From assembly GCA_002716645.1 (NCBI GenBank), contig PBBR01000001.1, positions 52,324 to 58,177 on the forward strand: 5,854 nt of DNA. Reading direction: 5' to 3'. How positions within the stretch are numbered: the first letter of the stretch is position 1; each line of letters opens with the position of its first letter. This DNA comes from Chloroflexota bacterium (GTDB lineage: Bacteria > Chloroflexota > Dehalococcoidia > UBA3495). Made by a program: the position numbers and the translations under genes. Positions 1 through 5,854 of the stretch are shown here, piece after piece. The notes under the pieces were generated by a model. The model saw nothing but the letters and a program-made list of their open reading frames with translations. It was not told the origin of the DNA and did no database searches.

Positions 1-267
1 GATTTTATGGTGGCTGGTGTTTGTCTTTGAGGTTCATGTACGTCGGGCAGTATGCTCGATGGTATAAGATTTGAGGAGACAGGTAAGCCGGCCGTGGTAG
101 TGGCAACTACCAGTTTTGTGCGACTTGCGTACTCTATTAGACGGTCGATGAATCTGGATGATCTTCCTGTAGTGGTAATATCTCACCCTTTGGGCGGCGC
201 CGATTTGGCCAGAGAAAAAGCTTCGGAAGCGGCCCCAGAAATAATAAAAGCCGTAATTGGTATGTAG
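1..267 (+). CDS. UGSC-family selenoprotein, 3' part (5' end outside window), in-frame TGA read as selenocysteine
   Basis: The frame is open from base 1 to TAG at 265-267 (followed by a second TAG) except for one TGA at 28-30. With that TGA as Sec (U), the visible 88 residues begin DFMVAGVCLUGSCTSGSMLD and continue through a strand-rich stretch (PAVVVATTSFV) to the C-terminal signature LPVVVISHPLGG. This matches what I know of the UGSC family: a U/C-G-S-C-T-S redox motif after a hydrophobic strand, then a 'G-P-x-V-V-V' strand and a conserved H-P-L-G-G near the end. The U-x-x-C pair resembles a thioredoxin-type redox centre. Substrate and reaction are unknown. An additional Cys lies two residues before Sec. 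The ATG at 52 is not a credible start because the family motif lies upstream of it. About 73 bp downstream is the partner gene at 341, probably in the same transcript. The alternative, a TGA stop followed by a separate small gene, would leave the conserved motif in untranslated sequence and is less likely. Confidence 0.85.
28..30 (+). other. Recoded UGA (selenocysteine) codon in the UGSC motif
   Basis: TGA is followed by GGT TCA TGT, giving U-G-S-C exactly where the family carries Sec or Cys. It is the only stop triplet in this frame between base 1 and the tandem TAG TAG at 265-270. Family-like residues occur both before it (hydrophobic strand ending GVCL) and after it. Decoding would need selA, selB, selC and selD elsewhere in the genome; none is visible here. 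Confidence 0.85.
37..66 (+). promoter_or_regulatory. Bacterial SECIS-like stem-loop after the UGA
   Basis: Hand folding gives an upper stem of 41-48 with 54-61 (eight pairs, two of them G-U) around the five-base loop AGTAT at 49-53. If 49 pairs with 53, the loop shrinks to GTA with G first. A lower stem of 37-40 with 63-66 (one G-U) follows after a single bulged G at 62. Bacterial SECIS elements are known to lie inside the coding region just 3' of the UGA, with roughly 16-37 nt to the apical loop and a G among the first two loop bases. Here the spacing is 18 nt and G is at loop position 2. The element would bind SelB during translation. No folding program was run. Confidence 0.7.
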
Positions 268-285
268 TAGCCTGACGAAGCTATC

Positions 286-311
286 TTGTTAGTTAATTTC
301 GCATATAACAA
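286..311. repeat. Short inverted repeat TTGTTA-N14-TAACAA between the UGSC gene and its partner
   Basis: TTGTTA at 286-291 is the exact reverse complement of TAACAA at 306-311, with an AT-rich 14-base spacer. The right arm overlaps TATAAC (304-309), a five-of-six match to a -10 box, though no good -35 lies 17 bases upstream. It could be a small operator or a weak transcript hairpin. In AT-rich DNA a 6-bp match can also arise by chance. Confidence 0.2.
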
Positions 312-326
312 ATCTTAGAACAGCAT

Positions 327-333
327 TAAGAGG
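327..333 (+). promoter_or_regulatory. Ribosome binding site fixing the start at 341
   Basis: TAAGAGG is a good Shine-Dalgarno match ending 7 bases before ATG at 341. The in-frame TTG at 335 would leave only one base of spacing and can be rejected as start. Confidence 0.7.
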
Positions 334-340
334 CTTGATT

Positions 341-1423
341 ATGATACGCGGGTCTAAGGGAAAGATCGTTTCGGGTGTGAACACTTCTCAAGGTGTAATA
401 GAGACTATAGAACAGTACTATGAAAATGGTTGGACTGACGGATTTCCAATAGTACCTCCTACCGAAGATGCCGTATCGGATATGATAAATGCTTCTGGTC
501 GAGATCCGTACGAAGTGCTGGGTGTTGTCCCTCCGCGTAACGGTGTTGCTACAGTGGAAATGGTCGCTACTAATGCGGTTATGGCAGGATGCAAACCAGA
601 ATATATGCCGGTAGTACTAGCTGCGGTTGAAGCCTTGTTGGATGAAGAATTTGATGTACAAGGTCTTCAGGCGACCAGCGACCCAGCGGCACCTATGGTC
701 ATTGTTTGTGGCCAGGTGGTTCAGGAGATTGGTATTAATCACGGTGCAAGTTTGTTCGGTCCCGGTACTAGGGCTAACGCTACTATTGGTCGTTCGTTAC
801 GCTTAATACTGATCAACCTCGGTGGAGGGTATCCAGATTCTGGTGACAAATCTACATTGGGATCCCCTGCGAAGTATTCGTATTGTATAGGTGTAGATAT
901 AGATACCCCGTGGTCTTCTCTCCATACAGAGTTTGGCTATTCCGAATCCGATAGCTGTGTAATGGTTTATGCAGCAGATGCTCCGAGAGGAAACAATCCA
1001 GGAGGGTCTGGAAGTATGGAATTTCCGTTATGGATATTGGCAGATTCCATGTCTAACTTAAACCATAACATCATCCATGGAGGCCATGCAGTAGTTGTGA
1101 TCAGTCCGCTTATAGCTCATGGTCTTGCCGAAGAGGGATGGAGTAAAGAAGAAGTTCAATTTTATTTATATGAGAACGCCAGGGTTCCGTTAGATCGCGT
1201 CCAGAGATACAAACAGCTTAGGTACGGGCGAGACCAGGAAGCAGGAGACCCTTATTATTGGCCAAAATGGTTAAATGTTGATGAACCAGATGTTTCAGTG
1301 CCTATAGTCAGAGATCCTCGCAACATGTTGGTATTAGTAGCAGGGGACCCTGCACGATCAAGATCGGCCTATTGTCCGGCTCGTCCATACAATCGACCAG
1401 TAATAAAGAAAATTGCAGTTTAA
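341..1423 (+). CDS. Conserved protein of unknown function, UGSC-associated partner (about 360 aa)
   Basis: I recognise the family by its text, not by a biochemical function. Near the N-terminus is W-T-D-G-F-P-I-V-P-P-T (31-41), then G-R-D-P-x-E-V-L-G-V-V-P-P-R (53-66), N-A-V-M-A-G-C-K-P-E-Y (78-88), G-P-G-T-R-A-N-A-T-I-G-R (140-151) and the C-terminal G-W-S-K-E-E-V (266-272). From memory such proteins are often encoded next to, or fused with, UGSC (seleno)proteins, which fits this context. Five cysteines are present (84, 123, 182, 206, 345); Cys84 in the M-A-G-C motif looks most likely to be conserved. No signal peptide or membrane span is evident, so it is probably cytoplasmic. It could form a complex with, or supply the substrate-binding part for, the UGSC redox protein; this is inference. 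It starts at ATG 341 with an SD 7 bases upstream and ends in tandem TAA TAG. Probably co-transcribed with the preceding gene. Confidence 0.8.
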   Translation: MIRGSKGKIVSGVNTSQGVIETIEQYYENGWTDGFPIVPPTEDAVSDMINASGRDPYEVLGVVPPRNGVATVEMVATNAVMAGCKPEYMPVVLAAVEALLDEEFDVQGLQATSDPAAPMVIVCGQVVQEIGINHGASLFGPGTRANATIGRSLRLILINLGGGYPDSGDKSTLGSPAKYSYCIGVDIDTPWSSLHTEFGYSESDSCVMVYAADAPRGNNPGGSGSMEFPLWILADSMSNLNHNIIHGGHAVVVISPLIAHGLAEEGWSKEEVQFYLYENARVPLDRVQRYKQLRYGRDQEAGDPYYWPKWLNVDEPDVSVPIVRDPRNMLVLVAGDPARSRSAYCPARPYNRPVIKKIAV

Positions 1424-1480
1424 TAGAATTCAGCGAGAGTTCTGCAAAAATGCCAGTATCGTAGATCAGTGGGTTGTTAT

Positions 1481-3418
1481 TTACAGAGCTTCTTTTAAAC
1501 CTGGTATCTCACTCGCACCTGTCGGTACGGTTACTGATGCTCCCTCAAAATCATCATCTATAGGTTCGTAACTGCCATTTAGATGTTTGCTTAGAAATGC
1601 TTCTGCTACTGCGAAGAAAGAAAGATTGTTCTCAGGTTTAACGAATCCATGCCCTTCGTCGGGATACAGTACGTAGGTTACAGGTATCCCATTTTCATTC
1701 ATCGCATCTACTATTTGGTCGGATTCAGCTTGATTCACTCGGGGATCATTTGCCCCTTGGCCTATGAGAAGCGGCTTATTTATATTGTTAATGTAATTTA
1801 GAGGAGATCTTTCTGATAGTAGTTTCCGTCCTTGTTCGGTTCTATGATCGCCTACCCTGGATGCCCATAATTCAATTTGCGGTTGCCAGTATGGTGGGAT
1901 TGAGTTAATAAGTGTTAGTAGGTTTGATGGTCCTACTATGTCTATACCGCATGCAAATACGTTCGGAGTAGCAGTTAGCCCGATCAATGTGGCGTATCCC
2001 CCATAACTACCACCCATTATTGCGATTTTAGAAGGGTCAGCTATTCGGCTGTCTATGGCCCAATTAACTGCATCTATCAGGTCATTGTGCATATTCCTTC
2101 CCCATTCGAGGTTGGCCGCGTTTATGAATGCCTTTCCAAAACCGGTTGACCCTCGGAAGTTGACGCTTAGGACAGCGTAACCTCTATTGGAAAGCATCTG
2201 ATGTAGTGCGCTATATCCCCATGTGTCTCTATGCCAAGGTCCCCCATGGACTAGCAATACCGTTGGGCAAGGGGAGTCCGGTATTCCGCTGTCATTACTG
2301 GATTCGGAGGGCAATGTATAGTAGCTTATTAGGTCGAAATTATCCCGAGATTTTATGGTAGTGGAATGCATGTTTGATAAATTGACATCCGTAAGTGAAT
2401 CGCGGTTCGTGAATAAGAACGAGGCTTGTTGTTCGGGTCTGTTGTATTTGTAGAAACGCACAGGCCCGTCGTCTAAGACGAAAGCGACTATCCATATTTC
2501 GTCATTAAATGACTGGCTCACTATCTCAATTTCACCCTGAGATATGCTTTCTAAGTATTCAAGATCTTTCTTTACATTCTCGTCTAAGAATATCCATGTC
2601 TTTCGCTCATGAGTGAACGCTACTGCTTGTATATTTTTATTATTTGGATCCACCATAGTGTCGCTGACATCTGCATGAGGGCTTTCTGCAATAAGAGTAG
2701 TGTCACCATTTTGAAGATTTAATGACACAAGAGCTGCGGTGTCCCTGTCACGGCTATCTACGAGGTACAAGATTGTCCCTGTGTCGTCAAAACCTATAGG
2801 AGAAGTAGTTAATGTGTCTTCTATTCCTATCTCTATGAATGGCTTCCAGAAAGAATCTCCCGCCTTTTCCAGAAGTTCGCTGCCACCATCTTCGGTTACG
2901 CGGGTGGCAAACCGAACGTTAAAATCGTCATCTGTTATGTATCCAGCAAATCCATCGTTTTCCTGCACTAGTGTTCTATTCCCTGTATTAATATTAACTT
3001 TGTATATATCGTGCAACTGAGGATCACGATCATTTAGAGACAGTAGCAAGTCATTCGAGAATTTGGGGCTTATTTCTTGGAATCGTGCTTGTACACCGTC
3101 GTAAGGTGTTAAATCTTTCGTCTGATGCGTGTGTATGTTGACAACATACACATGCCAGTTCTCATCTCCTCCAATATCTTGGATATATGCAATATGTTCA
3201 TTGGTGTACGTCCATCCGTAAAATCGAATACCTCTGTCTGAATCCTGGGTTATAGGTATTGCGGAATCAGGATCTGTTGATTTTGCCAACCAGATATTCA
3301 ATATTCCATCTACAGGAGCTAGAAAGGTAATGTATTCTCCGTTCGGGCTAATTTGAGGGGATGCTTTGTCAGGATTTCCAAATAATGTCTTTCTGGGAAT
3401 GAGTCCACTGATAGCCAT
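1481..3418 (-). CDS. S9-family serine peptidase (prolyl oligopeptidase / acylaminoacyl-peptidase type)
   Basis: A 645-residue two-domain enzyme. Residues about 15-350 are an irregular beta-propeller with repeated 'S-P-N-G-E-Y-I-T-F'-type blades. Residues about 370-613 are an alpha/beta-hydrolase domain. The catalytic triad is visible: Ser471 in G-G-S-Y-G-G (469-474), Asp558 in G-A-N-D-P-R-V, and His590 in D-E-G-H-G-F. The oxyanion-hole motif H-G-G-P-W is at 391-395. The family cleaves short peptides, often after proline or from acylated N-termini, with the propeller excluding folded proteins. The acidic tail from about 614 ending I-P-G-L-K-E-A-L resembles the tail I recall in other bacterial members, so it is not an artefact. 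No signal peptide is seen, so a cytoplasmic location is likely. The start ATG has GGAG 10 bases upstream (plus-strand 3429-3432), and an in-frame TGA just upstream rules out extension. It lies 57 bp after the MFS gene on the same strand, suggesting an operon. Exact substrate unknown. Confidence 0.93.
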   Translation of the reverse strand: MAISGLIPRKTLFGNPDKASPQISPNGEYITFLAPVDGILNIWLAKSTDPDSAIPITQDSDRGIRFYGWTYTNEHIAYIQDIGGDENWHVYVVNIHTHQTKDLTPYDGVQARFQEISPKFSNDLLLSLNDRDPQLHDIYKVNINTGNRTLVQENDGFAGYITDDDFNVRFATRVTEDGGSELLEKAGDSFWKPFIEIGIEDTLTTSPIGFDDTGTILYLVDSRDRDTAALVSLNLQNGDTTLIAESPHADVSDTMVDPNNKNIQAVAFTHERKTWIFLDENVKKDLEYLESISQGEIEIVSQSFNDEIWIVAFVLDDGPVRFYKYNRPEQQASFLFTNRDSLTDVNLSNMHSTTIKSRDNFDLISYYTLPSESSNDSGIPDSPCPTVLLVHGGPWHRDTWGYSALHQMLSNRGYAVLSVNFRGSTGFGKAFINAANLEWGRNMHNDLIDAVNWAIDSRIADPSKIAIMGGSYGGYATLIGLTATPNVFACGIDIVGPSNLLTLINSIPPYWQPQIELWASRVGDHRTEQGRKLLSERSPLNYINNINKPLLIGQGANDPRVNQAESDQIVDAMNENGIPVTYVLYPDEGHGFVKPENNLSFFAVAEAFLSKHLNGSYEPIDDDFEGASVTVPTGASEIPGLKEAL

Positions 3419-3475
3419 AAATCTTCAGCTCCATTGTCTATAGTTATATGAGAGTATTGTAGGTAGTATTAGAAT
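3419..3475 (-). other. 57-bp spacer between the MFS and S9 genes
   Basis: The spacer holds the S9 gene's GGAG ribosome binding site (3429-3432) and no T-run terminator. This is consistent with read-through from the transporter gene into the peptidase gene. Confidence 0.4.
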
Positions 3476-4726
3476 TCACAACTTTCGAAGTTTAGGTAAT
3501 AACACAGCCATTATTACCGCTAATATTGCAAGTGACGCTCCATTTATTAGTAATGCGGTCTTGGAATCAGTTGCTCCTGCTAATAGTCCAACTTCGCTTT
3601 GCCCTATAGGCGCCGTGCCAATCCCTATTATCCAGGAGCCCATTGCTCGTCCTCGTTGTTCATTTGATACGCTTAATTGTAGGAGCGATTGGTGTAGTAC
3701 GTCACTCATTGTGGCCATGATGTTGACTATGGCTACTAATGTTACGGCAACCCAGAACGTTTGTGCATATCCCAATACTATTTGTGAAATTCCAAAAAAG
3801 AACATAGTTGCCAATAATAATGCTCCAGGTCTCTTTACATCCCCTGCTATCGCTAATCCCGTGATTCCGACGGTTGCACCAACAAATCGCGATGCAGTTA
3901 AAAGTCCAAGTCCTTCTGGCCCTACGTCTAATACCTGAAGAGCGAGTATTGGCAAGATCACCGCATGGGAAAATCCTAATATTTCAGCTCCAGCGGTGGA
4001 AATCATAAGGCTCAGTAATAATCGATTGGATCTGAGCGCCTTAAAGTAGTTAATTAAATTTTCTACTATAGTTTCTTGACGGTCTGGGGCTGAATCTCCT
4101 ACTTCTACTAACAGGAAAATACATGTAAGGCCAATTAAGTATCCAATGGCCATAGCTAGAAATGGCCCTGAGCCTCCTATGTACAAAATAGTAGTGCCCG
4201 CTAGAAGAGCTCCGATTAGCTGGCTTATTCTTTGCGCAAGTCCGATCAGGGCTAGTCCACTAATAGCTCTGTTTGCACCTACTATATCGTACACATAAGT
4301 CTGCCTGGCTGTCATATACATGGCCTGGAAGGCACCAAGAAAAAATACGCCGCATAGTAGGCTAGCTATCGTTATTATGTCAAAATAAACTAAACCTGAT
4401 AATGCCAAGGCCGTCAGCATAAGTCCTATGACGGAGATTTTCATAAGTATGCGTCGATCATACCGATCTGTTATTGGGCCTGCTGCCAGTCCAACAATCA
4501 GGTTTGGTGCTGAACGAACCGCAAATGCGACACCAACGAGTAACGCGGATCCCGTCATATCCAACACAATCCAGCCGATTATCACATGTGAAGTGCCCTG
4601 TCCAAATTGGTTTGCAAATGTGGAGATGAATAATGTTCTGATATCGGGATATCGTAACGCAGCTGTTATACCTGCGAATCTTGACTGGGGTGCTTGTGTT
4701 TCATCACCTCCTACGGGTGTACTCAT
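3476..4726 (-). CDS. MFS transporter, 12 TM (MFS_3/TMEffector-like exporter)
   Basis: A 416-residue integral membrane protein with about 12 hydrophobic segments from residue 31 to 410, split by a cytoplasmic loop at about 208-236. The diagnostic MFS motif A, G-P-I-T-D-R-Y-D-R-R, is at 83-92 between TM2 and TM3. The second half carries S-N-E-Q-R-G-R-A-M-G at 354-363, the pattern typical of the EntS/MFS_3 branch of drug and siderophore exporters. The length is normal for the family. Substrate cannot be told from sequence; proton-driven export of a small molecule is the family expectation. The S9 peptidase follows 57 bp downstream on the same strand, hinting at a shared role with peptide-like compounds, but this is only inference. 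The start at ATG 4726 lacks an SD upstream. It is the only ATG/GTG/TTG in frame before TM1 and after the upstream stop at 4781-4783. Confidence 0.92.
   Translation of the reverse strand: MSTPVGGDETQAPQSRFAGITAALRYPDIRTLFISTFANQFGQGTSHVIIGWIVLDMTGSALLVGVAFAVRSAPNLIVGLAAGPITDRYDRRILMKISVIGLMLTALALSGLVYFDIITIASLLCGVFFLGAFQAMYMTARQTYVYDIVGANRAISGLALIGLAQRISQLIGALLAGTTILYIGGSGPFLAMAIGYLIGLTCIFLLVEVGDSAPDRQETIVENLINYFKALRSNRLLLSLMISTAGAEILGFSHAVILPILALQVLDVGPEGLGLLTASRFVGATVGITGLAIAGDVKRPGALLLATMFFFGISQIVLGYAQTFWVAVTLVAIVNIMATMSDVLHQSLLQLSVSNEQRGRAMGSWIIGIGTAPIGQSEVGLLAGATDSKTALLINGASLAILAVIMAVLLPKLRKL
4703..4712 (-). other. Perfect Shine-Dalgarno-like sequence inside the MFS gene
   Basis: On the minus strand this reads AGGAGGTGAT, fully complementary to the 16S rRNA 3' tail. 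It lies within codons 5-8 of the transporter, downstream of its only canonical start codon. No in-frame ATG, GTG or TTG follows at useful spacing. An out-of-frame ATG two bases after AGGAGG opens only a 12-codon peptide (MKHKHPSQDSQV). It may be a by-product of the codons for V-G-G-D or may affect initiation. Confidence 0.4.
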
Positions 4727-4903
4727 AGGAGTGTGTCCGTAGGTTCTAAGTGTTCGATGTTTGAGGTCGTATTTAAGACGTTAGCTTGGTAGAGCATCAC
4801 AAGAGTCTAGCACATCTTAAGCAAGTATTATTGGTTTTTAATTTTACGATTATTAAACTACAGAAGTCTTGAAACCATTAGTTAATTCTGGCAAGATATC
4901 GTT
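4727..4903. promoter_or_regulatory. Divergent promoter region between the MFS and PAC2 genes
   Basis: These 177 bases separate two genes transcribed outward, so promoters for both should lie here. The stretch 4826-4860 is notably AT-rich. The plus-strand side has a TTGAAA (-35-like, 4869-4874) but no good -10 at 16-18 bases, so the PAC2 promoter is not assigned. I see no ORF, tRNA or strong hairpin in it. Confidence 0.45.
4804..4812 (-). promoter_or_regulatory. Candidate extended -10 promoter for the MFS-S9 operon
   Basis: Read on the minus strand this is TGC-TAGACT, an extended -10 (TGnTAnnnT). No clear -35 accompanies it. Transcription from about 4797 would give a leader of roughly 70 nt before ATG 4726. 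Consensus matching by eye only. Confidence 0.25.
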
Positions 4904-5806
4904 ATGAACATCGGTGCTTTTGAAATAGTTGATGATCTCCCGGAGCTAAATGACCCCCATGTCTTTGCCATGGTACGCCCTTGGGTAGATGTGGGAAGTG
5001 TCGGGACGTTGACGTTGAACCGGTTGGAGCACTTTATGGGGTCTAAAGAACTTGGAAAGTTGATTCAACCCGGTAAGTTTTTTGACTTTACTAGGTATCG
5101 ACCAACCATGAAGTTGGTTCAAGGTAAACGAGAAGTGACTGTCCCAAATAGCAGCATCAAATATTCGTCCTCAGAAGATGGTCACGATTATTTATATCTT
5201 CATTTGATGGAGCCCCATGCTAACAGCGAAGAATATACAGACTCTATTCTCGAGGTGATTGAGTATTTTAAGGTAAAACGATATTGTCGACTCGGGGCTA
5301 TGTATGATGCTGTTCCTCATACAAGGCCGTTGCTAGTCACAGGTTCTCTGGGTGAAGTGCCACAAATTAAGGACGTCTCTAATTTCAAGCTCAGACAAAG
5401 TACCTACCAGGGACCTACTACTATCATGAATCTAGTGTCCGAAGGTATCGAGAAGATGGGTATAGAGGCCATCAATTTCATGGTGCACCTTCCACAATAT
5501 CTTCAGCTGGAGGAGGACTATACCGGAACTTCTAGGATGATAGAAGTTTTATCGTCAGTATATGGAAATATACCTTCAGATCTAGCCCCTATGCGTAGAG
5601 GTCAGAGGCAATATAGGGAACTCAGCTCAGCAGTGGAACGTAACGATGAGCTGAAGCAACTTATTCAACAGATGGAAGCTTATTACGATGCCCAGCTAGA
5701 TTCGGAAGATAAACCTGAAGAGCCGTCCGGCCCATCAGTGACGCTTTCGCCTGAAATTGAAGATTTTCTTAGTGAGTTAGGCGGTAGACTAGAGTCAGAC
5801 GATTAG
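4904..5806 (+). CDS. PAC2-family protein (proteasome-assembly-chaperone-like fold)
   Basis: A 300-residue protein with the PAC2 (PF09754) pattern. It has an N-terminal strand and glycine-rich turn (M-V-R-P-W-V-D-V-G-S-V-G-T, 23-35), then L-G-K-L...P-G-K-F-F-D-F-T-R-Y-R-P (50-67). A strand follows (Y-L-Y-L-H-L-M-E-P, 96-104), then G-A-M-Y-D-A-V-P-H-T-R-P (131-142) and P-T-T-I-M-N-L (171-177), as in bacterial PAC2 proteins. A helical stretch at about 243-266 is followed by a charged, proline-containing linker (266-280) and a short acidic C-terminal segment. Eukaryotic relatives chaperone 20S proteasome assembly; the role of bacterial ones is unknown, and no proteasome gene is visible here. No signal peptide or membrane span is seen. 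ATG 4904 is needed to include the first strand, but there is no recognisable SD before it, so initiation may be weak or leaderless. The gene stands alone, divergent from the transporter and convergent with the tRNA. Confidence 0.88.
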   Translation: MNIGAFEIVDDLPELNDPHVFAMVRPWVDVGSVGTLTLNRLEHFMGSKELGKLIQPGKFFDFTRYRPTMKLVQGKREVTVPNSSIKYSSSEDGHDYLYLHLMEPHANSEEYTDSILEVIEYFKVKRYCRLGAMYDAVPHTRPLLVTGSLGEVPQIKDVSNFKLRQSTYQGPTTIMNLVSEGIEKMGIEAINFMVHLPQYLQLEEDYTGTSRMIEVLSSVYGNIPSDLAPMRRGQRQYRELSSAVERNDELKQLIQQMEAYYDAQLDSEDKPEEPSGPSVTLSPEIEDFLSELGGRLESDD

Positions 5807-5828
5807 TTATGCGCCAGTCAGGCGTTAC

Positions 5829-5854
5829 TGGTGGCAACGACTGGACTTGAACCA
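5829..5854 (-). tRNA. Partial tRNA gene, 3' end with encoded CCA (identity unknown)
   Basis: Read on the minus strand from the window edge: TGG (end of the T-stem 5' arm), T loop TTCAAGT (fits TTCRANY), T-stem 3' arm CCAGT, acceptor 3' strand CGTTGCC, discriminator A, then CCA. The lengths (7-nt loop, 5-bp T stem, 7-bp acceptor) are exactly those of a tRNA. The 5' acceptor strand should read GGCAACG beyond the window. The anticodon lies outside, so the amino acid cannot be named. Confidence 0.8.

Noticed and set aside
52..267. A complete 71-residue protein starting at ATG 52
   Set aside because: The frame is open upstream through the U-G-S-C motif to base 1, and there is no SD before this ATG (the sequence there forms the stem-loop instead). 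It is the tail of a longer selenoprotein.
335..340. TTG at 335 as start of the UGSC-partner gene
   Set aside because: It would sit one base from the AAGAGG ribosome binding site; ATG at 341 has the normal 7-base spacing.
1425..1443. Hairpin in the convergent spacer (AGAATT / AGTTCT around a 7-base loop) as a terminator
   Set aside because: It is only 6 bp, includes a G-U pair, and has no T-run on either strand at the right place.
2739..3020. Plus-strand ORF of 93 codons inside the S9 gene
   Set aside because: It is antisense to a clearly real peptidase gene, resembles no family I know and has no SD.
3561..3938. Plus-strand ORF of 125 codons inside the MFS gene
   Set aside because: It is antisense to the transporter's hydrophobic segments, with composition typical of a shadow frame.
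4428..4742. Plus-strand ORF of 104 codons over the start of the MFS gene
   Set aside because: It is a shadow of the transporter's N-terminal half; there is no family resemblance or ribosome binding site.
4869..4899. TTGAAA with AGATAT as a promoter for the PAC2 gene
   Set aside because: The -10 match is poor and the spacing is 19 bases; it is not good enough to assign.
5811..5825. Hairpin (CGCC / GGCG around a 5-base loop) between the PAC2 stop and the tRNA as a terminator
   Set aside because: The stem is only 4 bp plus one wobble pair, with no T-run following on either strand.

Overview
The window looks like bacterial chromosome from an uncultivated, probably marine lineage. Its moderately AT-rich coding style, the UGSC-family/partner gene pair, the S9 peptidase with its family tail and the PAC2-family protein all recall SAR202-type Chloroflexota. 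That placement is inferred from protein character only, with no rRNA or marker gene to confirm it. The layout is two genes on +, two on -, one on +, and the edge of a tRNA gene on -. All protein genes look intact except the first, which is cut by the left edge of the window.

Left block (1-1423, + strand). The most interesting object is at the very start. A reading frame open from base 1 crosses a single in-frame TGA at 28-30 and continues to a TAG at 265-267. Read with TGA as selenocysteine, the protein carries the exact motif Sec-Gly-Ser-Cys that names the UGSC (seleno)protein family, and the family-like sequence continues on both sides of the TGA. A stem-loop immediately downstream (37-66) has the geometry of a bacterial SECIS element: the apical loop begins 18 nt after the UGA and has a G in its first two positions. 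A standard gene caller would report only a 71-residue fragment from the ATG at 52. The next gene (341-1423) encodes a roughly 360-residue conserved protein of unknown function that I recall recurring next to UGSC proteins. The two probably form one redox-related unit.

Middle block (1481-4726, - strand). A 12-helix MFS transporter is followed 57 bp later by a cytoplasmic S9-family (prolyl oligopeptidase type) serine peptidase with a complete Ser-Asp-His triad. They are probably co-transcribed from the divergent intergenic region 4727-4903. The S9 gene converges on the UGSC-partner gene across 57 bp with no convincing terminator.

Right block (4904-5854). A PAC2-family protein is transcribed away from the transporter. 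Its stop lies 22 bp from the 3' CCA end of a tRNA gene on the - strand, of which only the acceptor 3' strand, the T loop and part of the T stem fall inside the window. The only gene-free stretches are the short spacers; none exceeds 300 bp.
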